Shown here piece after piece: positions 5,138 through 5,157 of a stretch of DNA of 5,157 bases. Both the position numbers and the translations under genes were made by a program. The first letter of the stretch is position 1, and each line of letters starts with the position of its first letter. Source of the DNA: Deferribacteraceae bacterium (lineage in GTDB: Bacteria > Chrysiogenota > Deferribacteres > Deferribacterales > JAISNW01); assembly GCA_031278965.1 (NCBI GenBank), contig JAITJJ010000121.1, positions 1 through 5,157 of the forward strand, written 5' to 3'. The notes beneath the pieces are model-generated. The model searched no databases, was not told the origin of the DNA, and saw only the letters and a list, made by a program, of their open reading frames with translations.

Positions 5138-5157
5138 CGCTTTTCACATAAAAAGCG
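5138..5157. other. Hairpin cut by the window edge
   Basis: CGCTTTT (5138-5144) is complementary to AAAAGCG (5151-5157) with a six-base loop CACATA. The base before the left arm is C, so the stem may lengthen past the edge. Whether it is a terminator cannot be judged without the following bases; on the - strand the sequence after it (GATTTAGAG) has no T-run. Confidence 0.35.

Larger units (their letters stand above)
4905..5157. other. Right-end stretch without a convincing gene
   Basis: After the transporter stop no open frame is long enough to call. A 29-codon hydrophobic frame on + (4909-4998) and a 37-codon basic frame on - (4907-5020) overlap each other and the terminator. The stretch holds a run of eight C (5028-5035), a T7 run (5045-5051), and TATACT (5058-5063) overlapping TATAAT (5063-5068), which look like -10 elements but have no good -35 partner. 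TTATAG (5036-5041) and CTATAA (5062-5067) form an inverted repeat around the T-rich part. A downstream gene may start beyond the window. Confidence 0.5.

Overview
The window holds four complete genes, all on the + strand, in two pairs, with short A+T-rich gaps between them. The organism cannot be named from the sequence. Moderate G+C, a Sec-type signal peptide on a sulfurtransferase that would act outside the cytoplasm, and a sulfur-compound transporter together suggest a Gram-negative bacterium, perhaps one living with reduced sulfur. That is inference. There are no transposases, phage genes, tRNAs, rRNAs or CRISPR arrays.

Left end (1-174): possibly the last codons of an upstream gene (frame 2, stop at 95-97). 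These overlap a cluster of short ACAAGTG / AGTGAATC repeats and are followed by a plausible sigma70-type promoter. Pair 1 (175-2461): a 491-residue protein I do not recognise, with a small N-terminal domain, about 200 residues of coiled coil, a Pro/Lys/Glu-rich linker and a helical C-terminal domain. One base after its stop begins a 269-residue DUF72 (YecE-like) protein. The two are almost certainly cotranscribed, perhaps with coupled translation.

Gap (2462-2693): a hairpin (2468-2500), T-rich tracts, a 15-bp perfect inverted repeat and a good promoter (TTGACC, extended -10 TGCTAAGTT), leading to the only strong Shine-Dalgarno sequence in the window.

Pair 2 (2694-4904): an exported tandem-rhodanese thiosulfate sulfurtransferase (active-site loop CRIGERSS) and, 75 bp on, a ten-or-so-helix YeeE/YedE-family membrane transporter (thiosulfate/sulfur-compound import family). 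The likely joint role is handling sulfane sulfur or thiosulfate at the cell envelope: the rhodanese moves sulfur outside the membrane and the transporter takes a sulfur species in. The usual small cytoplasmic TusA/YeeD partner is absent from this window. A hairpin between the two genes has the same 7-base arms (TAATGCG/CGCATTA) as the hairpin after pair 1.

Right end (4905-5157): no convincing gene. It carries an intrinsic terminator (4976-4996), an overlapping alternative hairpin, a run of eight C, a T-rich stretch with TATAAT-like hexamers, and a hairpin cut by the window edge. The most notable points are the rhodanese-transporter pairing with unusual cysteines in the transporter, the matching intergenic hairpins, and the unknown coiled-coil protein tied to DUF72.
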